Part shown: in pieces, positions 45,745 to 53,375 of the stretch
How the letters are laid out: each line of letters opens with the position of its first letter
How positions within the stretch are numbered: position 1 is the stretch's first letter
From: Lacticaseibacillus songhuajiangensis
GTDB taxonomy: Bacteria; Bacillota; Bacilli; Lactobacillales; Lactobacillaceae
Length of the DNA stretch: 64,000 bases
Direction of reading: 5' to 3'
Assembly (NCBI RefSeq): GCF_003946025.1
Contig: NZ_RHNR01000002.1
Coordinates: 55,153 to 119,152 of the forward strand
The notes under the pieces: generated by a model
What the model was told of the DNA's origin: nothing
The model's database searches: none
Seen by the model: only the letters and a program-made list of their open reading frames with translations
Made by a program: the position numbers and the translations under genes

Positions 45745-45855
45745 CTAGGTTCTACTTTTTTTCACGATATAATTCTTCTGGACAAATATATCCGCCCCAA
45801 TCAGCAGTTCGAGAAGCACAAAGACTAGCGTCAACAGCAATAAAAAGTAATACAC
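45745..45855 (-). CDS. 36-aa membrane peptide, GTG start
   Basis: Hydrophobic helix (YYFLLLLTLVFVLLELLIGAD) with a basic C-terminus (KKSRT). GGAGGAAGAATAC precedes the GTG. About 90 bp upstream is a perfect inverted repeat GAACAAC-N8-GTTGTTC. Resembles small membrane toxins or moron peptides; no homologue recognised. Confidence 0.5.
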   Translation of the reverse strand: MYYFLLLLTLVFVLLELLIGADIFVQKNYIVKKSRT

Positions 45856-46084
45856 GTATTCTTCCTCCAATATTGAGACAACGTGCTTTAAATAGACAAT
45901 TCGTTTATTCTGCCTATTGCATCTGTTCACCTGCTGAAATATAATGAATTTGAACAACAGTTGTATGTTGTTCACCCCCTAACACCCATTTCATTGTGTG
46001 CCCTTGGTCCCCCAACCGAGGGCTATTTGTTTGCATTATTTAATAAGTCTGTGAGATAATGCCTAGTAAAGGGAGGTGATATCT

Positions 46085-46294
46085 ATGAGCTTAGATGGTA
46101 AAATTGATAGCACTAAGGACAAAATCTCCGGTAAAGCAAAAGAAGTTGAAGGTAAAGTTACTGGTGATAAGGCCCGCGAAGCACAAGGCAAGGCTGAAGG
46201 CGTACTTGGCAAAGTAAAAGAAAAATTAGACGATGCCAAAGATGCCGTTAAAGATACCGTTGATGATGTAAAAGAAAAGTTCGATAAAGATTAA
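46085..46294 (+). CDS. CsbD-family stress-response protein
   Basis: 69 aa, Lys/Glu/Asp/Gly-rich with the CsbD pattern (DSTKDKISGKAKEVEGKVTGD; KAEGVLGKVKEKLDDAKDAVKD). Start at the second ATG (GGGAGGTG spaced 6). Opposite strand to the late operon, with its own TAAT-type promoter and a terminator, so expressed in the lysogen. CsbD proteins are general-stress proteins of unknown mechanism. Confidence 0.88.
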   Translation: MSLDGKIDSTKDKISGKAKEVEGKVTGDKAREAQGKAEGVLGKVKEKLDDAKDAVKDTVDDVKEKFDKD

Positions 46295-46301
46295 TCTCTT
46301 G

Positions 46302-46325
46302 GCCGGCATTTGCCGGCTATTTGTT
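46302..46325 (+). terminator. Terminator of the CsbD gene
   Basis: GCCGGCA-TT-TGCCGGC stem followed by TATTTGTTT. Confidence 0.7.
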
Positions 46326-46382
46326 TGCACAAAAATAGCACCTCACCGTTTGGCGGAGTGCTATTAAGTGTTGCTGTGTTCC

Positions 46383-46634
46383 CTATTTTGTAAAACCTAT
46401 TTGACGCATCTTAGGCAATTGCTGCTTTTCCGCTTGTTGCTGGTATACCGGTTCGTCAAGCGTAAGCAGTGATACAACATTTCTTAAGAAATATTTTTTC
46501 CCCAATTGGTTGTGGTCAACTATATATCCCTGCCCGTTTTCAATCTTAGGAACAACATTGAGATCGAAGTATTCTGGGCGTTCCTTAATTTCAATTGTTT
46601 CTCCATCCGCCATCGTTAAAATATAATGTGTCAC
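46383..46634 (-). CDS. Small phage protein of unknown function
   Basis: 83 aa with a GTG start (GGGAGGTGATTTTT before it). N-terminal beta-hairpin (THYILTMADGETIEIKERPEYFD), basic C-terminus. No family recognised. First protein gene after the tRNA-like array in the late direction. Confidence 0.65.
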   Translation of the reverse strand: MTHYILTMADGETIEIKERPEYFDLNVVPKIENGQGYIVDHNQLGKKYFLRNVVSLLTLDEPVYQQQAEKQQLPKMRQIGFTK

Positions 46635-46700
46635 AAAAATCACCTCCCAACAAATAGTACTCCAGCATGAACTGGAATACTACATTGAGGTGATAATTAA

Positions 46701-46816
46701 GGCACGAGAGTTGGATTCGAACCAACGGTTAATGACGTAGTTAAATGCGGCCGCATTCCTCCATAATCGTCATTCAGGGCAGGTGCTGTGTTTTAGACCA
46801 CTCAGCCATCTCGTGC
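46701..46816 (-). ncRNA. tRNA-like structure 1 (class II type, degenerate anticodon arm)
   Basis: Acceptor GCACGAG/CTCGTGC, T-arm GTTGG-TTCGAAT-CCAAC, D-arm-like TGGCTGAGTGGTCTAA. No proper anticodon stem; instead a large variable-arm stem AATGACG/CGTCATT encloses the palindrome AATGCGGCCGCATT. 115 nt, against about 90 for tRNA-Leu/Ser. Confidence 0.7.
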
Positions 46817-46818
46817 AA

Positions 46819-46947
46819 CGCAACCGCCGGGATTCGAACCCGATAAACTTGCCCGTGCACTTGGGTAGTTGTCCGTGTGAGCCGTTAGGCCTTCAGTTGC
46901 TCCTGCTTCTGCTATCCGAGGCGATGGTTTCTGAGCCCTCGGTTGCG
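46819..46947 (-). ncRNA. tRNA-like structure 2
   Basis: 8-bp acceptor CGCAACCG/CGGTTGCG and T-arm CGGG-TTCGAAT-CCCG. About 129 nt; no recognisable D-arm or anticodon arm. Confidence 0.55.
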
Positions 46948-47043
46948 GTGGTTCCCACATTACCTTGAAGCGCAAGGCATGTGACCACGCTTTATATTCG
47001 CCCACTATACGCACTAGCAAACACGCCGGGCTTTACCGGTTAT

Positions 47044-47255
47044 ATCGCTGGTCGGGATTTGCACCCGACATGACACATTGTAGATGGCTTAGGAACGGAT
47101 ATGGTCACAATTGACTAACTCCACAGGCGAATTACTATTCATCTACTTTTTAAGGCTGGCAACTACTCAGTCCATTTATGTTCCGCCATTTACGTTGCCT
47201 TGACACCAAGCCTTCGTCTATCACCCATAGCGTTTACCTGTTCCGCCACAGCGAT
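47044..47255 (-). ncRNA. tRNA-like structure 3 (tRNA-Leu-like ends, oversized core)
   Basis: Acceptor ATCGCTG/CAGCGAT (5' part followed by TGGCGGAACAGGTAAACGC, a tRNA-Leu-like D-arm), T-arm TCGGG-TGCAAAT-CCCGA. The core is about 212 nt with two further long stems, so far larger than a tRNA. Confidence 0.6.
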
Positions 47256-47320
47256 TTGCTCGCTCGCCCAGTGTCAGATGGGATCATCGCAAGCTGTGTC
47301 CGGTCGCTAAACTAGACAAT

Positions 47321-47408
47321 GTGGCCGGCAGGATTTGAACCTGCAAGTGATCACCTTTGCTCGTCATCATAAGATTGGCGAACTGCTCTACCATTGAGCT
47401 ACGGACCC
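47321..47408 (-). ncRNA. tRNA-like structure 4 (class I type)
   Basis: D-arm TAGCTCAATGGTAGAGCA and T-arm GCAGG-TTCAAAT-CCTGC are canonical, but the acceptor has mismatches and no five-pair anticodon stem can be formed. Confidence 0.6.
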
Positions 47409-47734
47409 TTTGGCTGTCTCTTGAAACATTGCGCTTAACGCTATGCTTCCGAACAACCAACTCCACCCTGCTACTCATCGTCATGGTAGGCTTATCGTGA
47501 CATAGGCTTGCGCCAGAACTTCACGGGTGAAATTTGATGGGCGAGATCCTTACTAGCCCCATCTTGAGCACGTCTGCTGCTTTCGTCCTGTCAGTCCGCC
47601 AGGCTCGCTTTGGGCGGCCTGCGTCGGAGTAGCAGCTCCGGCTATCCGCTCCGGCTATCCATTGAAATTATTTGTGCGCACATTGTGGATATACACATAA
47701 AATATATTCGGCGGGTGGACAGATTTTCCGCCTA

Positions 47735-47780
47735 TGCGATGCGGCGGAGTCGAACCACCGTTTTTTTGCCGTTCATCGCA
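47735..47780 (-). ncRNA. tRNA-like structure 5 (acceptor/T-arm minihelix)
   Basis: Acceptor TGCGATG/CATCGCA joined by a short A-rich segment to T-arm GGTGG-TTCGACT-CCGCC; about 46 nt, lacking D and anticodon arms. First in the transcription direction, beside the late activator gene. Confidence 0.5.
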
Positions 47781-47858
47781 CCTGATTGGTATCGTGCTTA
47801 CTCTATCAAATATAGCCGTTTTTTACGGACGTTTGGCCCACATTTGGCCCAATCATAT

Positions 47859-48263
47859 TTAGACGCCCAATTCATCAGCCAGCGTCTCAATAAACGCTGA
47901 CCGTTTGCGCTTAATAGTCGTAAGCCCTTCGTGCAGTTTGTCTGCTACCCCGTCCACGGTGAGGGTAGGATGTTCTTTGAGATACAGCTCATGGATAATC
48001 TGCACCGTGTCGGAGTCACTCCCAGCCAGACACCGCGTCACGGCATCGTACTGCTGCTGAATCGCGTGCAGCCGCCGATCATCGGATAATCGGATAAGCA
48101 ATCGTTCCTGTCCGTTAGACGGGCTAGGACGACCACCACCGATGTTATCATCCTGTTCTCGCCACGGGTGCAGGATTTCGTCTTCCCGATCATGGATGTA
48201 CTGGGGCGTCTTTGGATAGTCTTTGATAATCTGAATCAAGTAATTATATTTAGCGCGTTCCAT
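47859..48263 (-). CDS. Late-gene transcriptional activator (RinA/ArpU-like)
   Basis: 134 aa. N-terminal YNYLIQIIKDYPKTPQYI and C-terminal sigma-like HTH (TVDGVADKLHEGLTTIKRKRSAFIETLADELG) fit the RinA/ArpU activators that switch on phage late operons. Located at the early/late boundary immediately upstream of the non-coding RNA region and terminases. Confidence 0.85.
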   Translation of the reverse strand: MERAKYNYLIQIIKDYPKTPQYIHDREDEILHPWREQDDNIGGGRPSPSNGQERLLIRLSDDRRLHAIQQQYDAVTRCLAGSDSDTVQIIHELYLKEHPTLTVDGVADKLHEGLTTIKRKRSAFIETLADELGV

Positions 48264-48305
48264 TAAATCCTCCTAGTGTAAGCACGAAGAATTTAGTAAC
48301 GGTGG

Positions 48306-48848
48306 TTAGTTGGCGACCGGAATCCGCTCGCAGTCTTGCAAGCCGTAATGATCAATCTCTGCTTCGGTGAACCGCGAACGTTCCTTCAACATACGACCAC
48401 GCGTGGCCGTGAAAACTGCAAGTCCGTCACTATCTTTGTAGTAGTAGCCATTGTTGACATGTGGCACCTTGACGTTCCACCGCTTCGGCTTATCGACCGT
48501 CCATCCGATCACGTAGGCGCGCATGAGGCGGTCTTCGAGTAATGCCTCTTGGCCGTAATCTTTCGCGGCATTGTACGCATACTTACTAATGACTGCTGCG
48601 GGGCGCCATATGGTTGTGTCCTTAGCCTTTTTCAGCATCTTCGCTTCTTCTTCGCTCACCACGATCTTCGCCGGGGCCTCGGTTAGCTCGACGACATAGG
48701 CGTTCGACAATCCCCAGCATTCGATGTCATCATCTGCATCTTCAAAAGTGTCATAAAACGAGGCTAGAGATATCTGGTCAACCCAGTCATTGTATTCGTC
48801 CGAATATAGCCATTCACCTTTATCATTTTTAACTGCGAATAGGCTCAT
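48306..48848 (-). CDS. DUF1642 family protein (copy 1)
   Basis: 180 aa. Shares with the 49013-49555 gene the block EDRLMRAYV(I/N)G(W/Y)TV, an EEAKxLK motif and a C-terminal GLxxCERI/V. DUF1642 proteins are common in lactic phages with no known role. Same length as its paralogue. Confidence 0.8.
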   Translation of the reverse strand: MSLFAVKNDKGEWLYSDEYNDWVDQISLASFYDTFEDADDDIECWGLSNAYVVELTEAPAKIVVSEEEAKMLKKAKDTTIWRPAAVISKYAYNAAKDYGQEALLEDRLMRAYVIGWTVDKPKRWNVKVPHVNNGYYYKDSDGLAVFTATRGRMLKERSRFTEAEIDHYGLQDCERIPVAN

Positions 48849-49026
48849 CGTCAGTCACCTCCCCGTTCATGGATGCAATAATATAGTCACAGTCAGCCTC
48901 GGTAATTGTAGCTGTAGCGGAATCGTTTACCAGCCAGGCTTCCCAAGTACCGTCAACTAGCTTAACCAATTGAGCAACCAATGCCGTGTTAACATAGTCT
49001 CCATTGTCTAGCTTAATCATTGCCAT
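48829..49026 (-). CDS. Small phage protein, unknown
   Basis: 65 aa, beta-rich start (MIKLDNGDYVNTALVAQLVKLVDGTWEAW) and acidic end. Overlaps both DUF1642 genes. AGGTGACTGACGATGGCA provides translation coupling. No family recognised. Confidence 0.65.
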   Translation of the reverse strand: MAMIKLDNGDYVNTALVAQLVKLVDGTWEAWLVNDSATATITEADCDYIIASMNGEVTDDEPIRS

Positions 49027-49555
49027 CGTCAGTCACCTCCACGCGCTCGCATCTGGTCAGCCCTAGTTGCTCAATCTCGGCCATGGTTAACATGAAACGT
49101 GGATCACCATCAAGCAGTTGTGCAGTCTCACTAAACTCTTCCCGGAGCCTGCAATAGAATCGGTCTCCACCAGCAAACTTACCCGGCACCTTGACGTAGT
49201 ACTTCGGCTCCTTTGCCACGGTGTAGCCGTTGACGTAGGCGCGCATGAGGCGGTCTTCACGTTTAATGGACTCTTTTTCTGATAGTTGTTCTACATGGTG
49301 GATGAAGTATGCCAGCTCTCCAATAGGCATTAAATCGCCGTCAAGTGTTTTCAGCGTCTTCGCTTCCTCCTCGCTCACCTCGACCGGTTCTGGCTTTTCC
49401 ACTAGTTCAACTACGTGACCACCGTATTTCTTTGCGTACTCTGCCGGTGCAATCGGCTCGTCAAACACCATGGTGCGATCAACATCATTGGTGAATTCGT
49501 AGTATGTGCGGTCGAGCACTTCGCCATTGTCATTTTCAATTACGTATAGGGTCAT
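49013..49555 (-). CDS. DUF1642 family protein (copy 2)
   Basis: 180 aa paralogue of the 48306-48848 gene with N-terminal LYVIENDNGEVLDRTYYEF and the shared REDRLMRAYVNGYTV block. The two copies differ strongly elsewhere. Confidence 0.8.
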   Translation of the reverse strand: MTLYVIENDNGEVLDRTYYEFTNDVDRTMVFDEPIAPAEYAKKYGGHVVELVEKPEPVEVSEEEAKTLKTLDGDLMPIGELAYFIHHVEQLSEKESIKREDRLMRAYVNGYTVAKEPKYYVKVPGKFAGGDRFYCRLREEFSETAQLLDGDPRFMLTMAEIEQLGLTRCERVEVTDDGND

Positions 49556-49755
49556 TCTGTGGCCTCCAAATCTGCAATACGAGCATCAAGTGCATCAACA
49601 TAGGCCATCATTGCAGCGGCCTGAGTCTGCATCATTTTTCTCTGTAATTTGCTCACATTAAGACGATTGATTTCATTATTTAGCTCACATGTGCGGCTAA
49701 CCATTTTTTGGTACTCCCTGCGCAAATCGTTGATTACTGTTTCTGTGTCGTTCAT
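49552..49755 (-). CDS. Coiled-coil small protein
   Basis: 67 aa, predicted almost entirely helical with heptads (NDLRREYQKMVSRTCELNNEINRLN). Overlaps neighbours by 4 bp on each side, so translationally coupled. Unknown role. Confidence 0.65.
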   Translation of the reverse strand: MNDTETVINDLRREYQKMVSRTCELNNEINRLNVSKLQRKMMQTQAAAMMAYVDALDARIADLEATE

Positions 49756-49934
49756 CCTTCATCCTCCATAACTTCCGCAAACAGCGACGACCCGCACAGC
49801 TCACAGGCCGCACACAGGCCAAACACCAGTGCCCGATTAAAATGCAGTGTGACGATCATCCATACGGTTAGGGCTGTCATGACGATTGCCAGGCATATGC
49901 AGGCGACGAAGCCGTAGCTACTTAGTCTGGCCAT
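49752..49934 (-). CDS. Small membrane protein
   Basis: 60 aa with a helix GFVACICLAIVMTALTVWMIV and a second Cys-rich hydrophobic segment (ALVFGLCAACELCG). Unknown role; overlapped on both sides. Confidence 0.6.
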   Translation of the reverse strand: MARLSSYGFVACICLAIVMTALTVWMIVTLHFNRALVFGLCAACELCGSSLFAEVMEDEG

Positions 49935-50487
49935 CGTTAAACCCCGCTTTATTTAGTGCCTCAAACGGATGTGTCCGGATAGTCGGCCACGACAGTCCTG
50001 TACGCGCCATAATCTGCTTGCTAGTGCCGACAATCGAACGGCCATTAATTTTTACCAGATACATGCGGCGGCGCTGTCCCCGTGGCAAATGGCCGAGCGC
50101 TTTTTCACGTTTGATTATGCCATCCACTTGTGATGGGCTATAGTAAATTTCTGATGCAATATCGGCTAGCGGCACCATCTCCAGATACCGTTTTGTCACG
50201 ATTTCAGTCGCATGCGACTGTGTTTCGGTGATTTCGGCCCGTTTCTTACTCATCGGTTCACGGTGATTCTTTGCACTGTACCGTTGAATAGCCCGCATTT
50301 CGGGGTCACTATCTGGACACTTAACCAGACTGCCGTAACGATTCTCAACATCAATTACGGCCTGAATCAGCTCTGTACTGCTATGGATATCGTGTGCAGT
50401 GGTTACCTGGCGCGCAGACAGCTTATGCTGATACACACCAGTTTCGCCGGATGTCAGCGTTTCAGCATTGCCCTCAATCGTCCTCAT
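49918..50487 (-). CDS. Putative DNA-binding protein with two HTH-like segments
   Basis: 189 aa from the ATG at 50487 (GGAGGCAGATACTG upstream). HTH-like VPLADIASEIYYSPSQVDGIIKRE and a second, VGTSKQIMARTGLSWPTIRTHP. Its C-terminal SI(V)GTxxxIxxRTGLSxxTI resembles small phage proteins that bind DNA. Its target is unknown. Confidence 0.65.
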   Translation of the reverse strand: MRTIEGNAETLTSGETGVYQHKLSARQVTTAHDIHSSTELIQAVIDVENRYGSLVKCPDSDPEMRAIQRYSAKNHREPMSKKRAEITETQSHATEIVTKRYLEMVPLADIASEIYYSPSQVDGIIKREKALGHLPRGQRRRMYLVKINGRSIVGTSKQIMARTGLSWPTIRTHPFEALNKAGFNDGQTK

Positions 50488-50755
50488 CAGTATCTGCCTC
50501 CGTGACTGCCTGTCCCAATACCAGCCGGATAGCCGTGCCGCCGTACTGCTGGGCGACGTTATAGGCATGTTTAGCCTCGTTAAACACCATGGCGTGTGCG
50601 GGGTTACCGGCAAGGGTATAGCTCAGTTCACCGCCATACCGGCCTACCCAAGACTGGCCATTAATGCGTACTACATAGGCGTCAATGGCGCCTGGGGTTG
50701 GATAGTACTTTTGACGGCCGGTTGCGATCGTCTCTCCGCTCTTATACAAACTCAT
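50474..50755 (-). CDS. Small phage protein, unknown
   Basis: 93 aa. MSLYKSGETIATG start, ends acidic. Overlaps the next gene by 14 bp. Contains PAHAMVFNEAKHAYNVAQQYGG, similar in style to the central part of DUF1642 proteins (HxVVEL). No clear family. Confidence 0.6.
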   Translation of the reverse strand: MSLYKSGETIATGRQKYYPTPGAIDAYVVRINGQSWVGRYGGELSYTLAGNPAHAMVFNEAKHAYNVAQQYGGTAIRLVLGQAVTEADTDEDD

Positions 50756-50757
50756 AT

Positions 50758-50829
50758 CTATTCCCTCTCAATCAATTTCAAAGCATCGTCCACGCTGCGG
50801 TCAGTCTTATTCTTGTTAAACAGTTTCAT
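50758..50829 (-). CDS. Very short coupled ORF (23 aa)
   Basis: MKLFNKNKTDRSVDDALKLI then ERE. ATGA overlap with the upstream stop and AAGGACTG before it. May be a true small gene or a coupling leader. Confidence 0.35.
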   Translation of the reverse strand: MKLFNKNKTDRSVDDALKLIERE

Positions 50830-51020
50830 CAGTCCTTTTCTCCCAGCTTGACAGCAATCATCCGATTACCACCGCTTTCGTTGTATCGCTTGAGCGCCGT
50901 TGGATAGGCAAGCCACTGTATAAAGTTGGTTGACACGTGGAACTTGTCGGCCAATTCCTTGGCTGTTCCAATATCCAAAAATGTTTCGCCCTTGTACAGC
51001 GCGTACTCAGCAGTCTTCAT
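50829..51020 (-). CDS. Small HTH-like phage protein
   Basis: 63 aa from the ATG at 51020. EYALYKGETFLDIGTAKELADKFHVSTNFIQWLAYPTALKR reads as a short HTH, a pattern frequent in phage small ORFs that may bind DNA. Overlaps the gene before by 4 bp. Confidence 0.6.
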   Translation of the reverse strand: MKTAEYALYKGETFLDIGTAKELADKFHVSTNFIQWLAYPTALKRYNESGGNRMIAVKLGEKD

Positions 51021-51145
51021 TTCTCCACCAGCATGCACTCAGGGTGTGCGTCTGCCACCTTCTGGGCTTCCAGAGCGTTAATTCCGCAGTATATTGTCAC
51101 GTTAGCTGTCTTAAGCACTACACAGTAATACGTTTTATCTTTCAT
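51017..51145 (-). CDS. Small phage protein (42 aa)
   Basis: MKDKTYYCVVLKTANVTIYC start with AGGAGAAAGAA before it and ATGA coupling downstream. Unknown; 10 bp after ssb. Confidence 0.55.
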   Translation of the reverse strand: MKDKTYYCVVLKTANVTIYCGINALEAQKVADAHPECMLVEK

Positions 51146-51154
51146 TTCTTTCTC

Positions 51155-51655
51155 CTAAAATGGCAGGTCCTCGTCCTTGATATCGATGGGCCCACCATTT
51201 CCAGCAAGTGGGTCATTGCCATAGCTGCTCTGCTGCCCCTGTGCGGCGTTTTGCCGCTGGCTGCCATAATTACCCTGTTGCGGTTGTGACGCCGTTCGCT
51301 GGCCGCCCTGCTCGCGAGGACGGGCTTGCGTGGCCTCCTTGGACTCTAGCAGTGCGAAGTTATCAACCACCACTTCAGTCACATATACACGCTGTCCGTT
51401 CTTGTCGTCATAAGTCCGCGTTTGGATACGCCCTTCAATCCCGACTAACGATCCCTTGCGCGTGAAGTTGCTAAAGTTCTCCGCACTCTTGCGCCAAATG
51501 ACGCAGTTGATGAAGTCAGACTCCCGTTCGCCGGCCTGATTAGTGAACTGGCGAGAGACCGCCAAATTGAACTGGCCTACTGCCGTGCCGCTCTGCGTAT
51601 ACCGCAGGTCAACATCTCGCGTTAAACGCCCGGTAAGTACTACTTGGTTAATCAT
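51155..51655 (-). CDS. ssb: Single-stranded DNA-binding protein
   Basis: 166 aa. OB-fold residues 1-105 (MINQVVLTGRLTRDVDLRYT; VEGRI-like VGIEGRIQTRTYDD), Gln/Gly-rich linker, acidic tip DEDLPF that recruits replication partners. Phage copy in the replication module. Confidence 0.95.
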   Translation of the reverse strand: MINQVVLTGRLTRDVDLRYTQSGTAVGQFNLAVSRQFTNQAGERESDFINCVIWRKSAENFSNFTRKGSLVGIEGRIQTRTYDDKNGQRVYVTEVVVDNFALLESKEATQARPREQGGQRTASQPQQGNYGSQRQNAAQGQQSSYGNDPLAGNGGPIDIKDEDLPF

Positions 51656-51836
51656 GTTGCACCGCCTCCATTTGCTTGTGCAGACGGGCCTGCAGCTCGT
51701 CTAGTTCCTTTCGCTTACGTTCGCGCCGCATCGGTGTGTCGCAGGCCAAGCAAGGCTCGCAAACCATCGTGCTGCCAAATGCTACCCAGATGTGGCCAGT
51801 TGAGCCGCATACTGGGCACTGAATATCAGCGTCCAT
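51648..51836 (-). CDS. Small zinc-ribbon protein
   Basis: 62 aa with CPVCG and CEPCLAC pairs (zinc ribbon) and a charged helical tail. Sits between DnaC and SSB, overlapped by both, so probably a replication accessory or regulator. Confidence 0.65.
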   Translation of the reverse strand: MDADIQCPVCGSTGHIWVAFGSTMVCEPCLACDTPMRRERKRKELDELQARLHKQMEAVQHD

Positions 51837-52687
51837 TAAAATAGATCTCCTCTCTTGTCCTCAGTCGCATCCGTAAACTTGATGACGTTGCCTTCCGCGC
51901 GTACTCCGCGCAACATGCGGCTGAGTATTTTCGTGTTGTATATCCGCTTCATCTCACTCATCGTCAGGTTAGTGGTGATGATGGTACGGCCGTGACGCCG
52001 GTTGAGTATGCCGAAAAGAGTCTTCTGCACAAAGTCCGTGGCCTCGGCGGCCGCCGCTCTGTACGTTGATTCGGACCCCAGGTCGTCAATTACCAGCAGG
52101 TTTGCATCCCCCAGTAACCGCGTGAAGTACTCGGCCGTGTACTTGTAGTCGCCAGCGCGGTAGCCGAAGACGTCTTTGATGAGTTCCATCATGCTGGTCA
52201 CGCTGACGAACAGGCAGCTAACACTCGGGTTAATGTGATCATTGACCGCGCGCAGCATGCTTACGGCGAGGTGAGTCTTACCAGTGCCGGCGTTACCTGT
52301 CAGTATCGTGTTAGCCTTGTAGTCGGCGTGCAGGTACTTACCGGCGATGTGGCGCGCCAGCTGCTTGTTTTTGGCTGCCTCACTGCCGTCCTTAGCCTCG
52401 TAGTTAGTAAAGTCGCGCTGCCGGTCATCGTCATCATCAAAGATGGAGTCGCGGTCCAGCACCTCGTAAGTCAGCCGATGCTTCTTTCGCTCGAAAAATT
52501 GGCGTTGGAAGTCCAGGTCTGCCGCCTGCTTGGCCTCAATGGCACACAGCTGGCAGAACGGCTGCTGTCCAGGCATAGCCACCAAGTGCTCTGTGGGGTG
52601 CTTGTCGCACGTTTCAGGCAGGCGCCGCAGCTTTTTAAGCTCCGGGAACGCGTCAGCCATGAAAGGCTTAGAAGTTAACTCCGCCAT
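51836..52687 (-). CDS. dnaC: DnaC-like helicase loader ATPase
   Basis: 283 aa. N-terminal Cys/His zinc-binding region (CDKHPTEH...FCQLC), then an AAA+ ATPase: Walker A GNAGTGKTH at about residue 136, Walker B LLVIDDLGSE. Loads the host helicase at the phage origin with the neighbouring replisome organizer. Confidence 0.92.
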   Translation of the reverse strand: MAELTSKPFMADAFPELKKLRRLPETCDKHPTEHLVAMPGQQPFCQLCAIEAKQAADLDFQRQFFERKKHRLTYEVLDRDSIFDDDDDRQRDFTNYEAKDGSEAAKNKQLARHIAGKYLHADYKANTILTGNAGTGKTHLAVSMLRAVNDHINPSVSCLFVSVTSMMELIKDVFGYRAGDYKYTAEYFTRLLGDANLLVIDDLGSESTYRAAAAEATDFVQKTLFGILNRRHGRTIITTNLTMSEMKRIYNTKILSRMLRGVRAEGNVIKFTDATEDKRGDLF

Positions 52688-53375
52688 AACCGTCGTGCTC
52701 CTCTCGTGCCGGCACCGTCTCGTTTAGGTAGCCGTCAAATTTGCTGGCCTGGAATAGTGTCTTCGGGCGCAAGTACTCACTCATACGTGGATCGTTGCTC
52801 CAGCTGCTCACCTTGTTGTCGATAACACGCTTGCAGTCGTCCAGGCTAAATCCCTCTTTCAAGCGCGGCTCAATCAACCGTTTGTTGGCGTCAGTGTGCC
52901 GGTAATGCTTGCCGGCCTTTTCGTTCAGATAGTCAACTACCTGGCGCCAAGGGAGCGGTGCGGCGCTAGCCGTACTATGGGCTTCTTCTTTAGTTGGTAC
53001 TTCTTGTTGTTGGTAATTCTTATTATTAGTAGTTCTTAGTGGAGGCTTTACCTCCTGAGGATTTTCCTCAATAGGTAAACTCTCAGCAGGGTTGTCGTTT
53101 ATATTCCACTCTGCTCCCCGCAACTGCCCCTGGTCATCACGCAACCGTTGGCGGGTCAGATAGCCGTATTTCTCAAGCTCACGAAGCCCGCTCAGCAGTG
53201 AGTCCTTGCCGTCCGTTGCGTGATTTACGACCTCTGTTACATAGAAGTTCCAGTCTGCCGACTGTGACCACAGGTAGGTAAAGATGCCGCGCGCCTTCCA
53301 GCTGAGCCGTTCATCGCGTATCAGCTTGTTCTGCAGCACCGTGTAGCCGCGTTTCGGCCTATTTAGATTGCTCAT
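52668..53375 (-). CDS. Phage replisome organizer (HTH + Phg_2220_C domain)
   Basis: 235 aa from the ATG at 53375 (GAGGAGG spaced 6). N-terminal winged helix (GYTVLQNKLIRDERLSWKA), acidic/Pro-Asn linker, C-terminal conserved phage domain (DYLNEKAGKHYRHTDANKRLIEPRL; FDGYLNE). Such proteins bind the origin that often lies within their own gene. The linker DNA at about 52,960-53,090 is AT-rich, with runs such as AATTCTTATTATTAGTAG, and is a plausible origin. Confidence 0.87.
   Translation of the reverse strand: MSNLNRPKRGYTVLQNKLIRDERLSWKARGIFTYLWSQSADWNFYVTEVVNHATDGKDSLLSGLRELEKYGYLTRQRLRDDQGQLRGAEWNINDNPAESLPIEENPQEVKPPLRTTNNKNYQQQEVPTKEEAHSTASAAPLPWRQVVDYLNEKAGKHYRHTDANKRLIEPRLKEGFSLDDCKRVIDNKVSSWSNDPRMSEYLRPKTLFQASKFDGYLNETVPAREEHDGYGGVNF

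Larger units (their letters stand above)
46701..47780 (-). ncRNA. Array of tRNA-like structures / candidate large structured phage RNA
   Basis: About 1.1 kb with no convincing protein gene but at least five T-arm signatures on the minus strand (46713, 46831, 47056, 47332, 47746), four preceded by matching acceptor-like strands. Between them are long paired segments, such as GTAGATG/CATCTAC and AAGGCT/AGCCTT with GGCAAC/GTTGCC, and repeats (GGATAGCCGGAGC twice, 47635-47660). Position between the late activator and the terminase genes. GOLLD and ROOL giant RNAs of Lactobacillales prophages also lie beside or around tRNAs, so this may be such an RNA; I could not align it. Confidence 0.65.

Noticed and set aside
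46701..47408. Functional phage tRNA genes
   Set aside because: Although T-arms and some acceptors are good, none has a five-pair anticodon stem with a seven-base loop; treated as tRNA-like structures instead.
47284..47484. 66-codon minus-strand ORF within the tRNA-like region
   Set aside because: It overlaps tRNA-like structure 4 and has no ribosome site or recognisable protein pattern.
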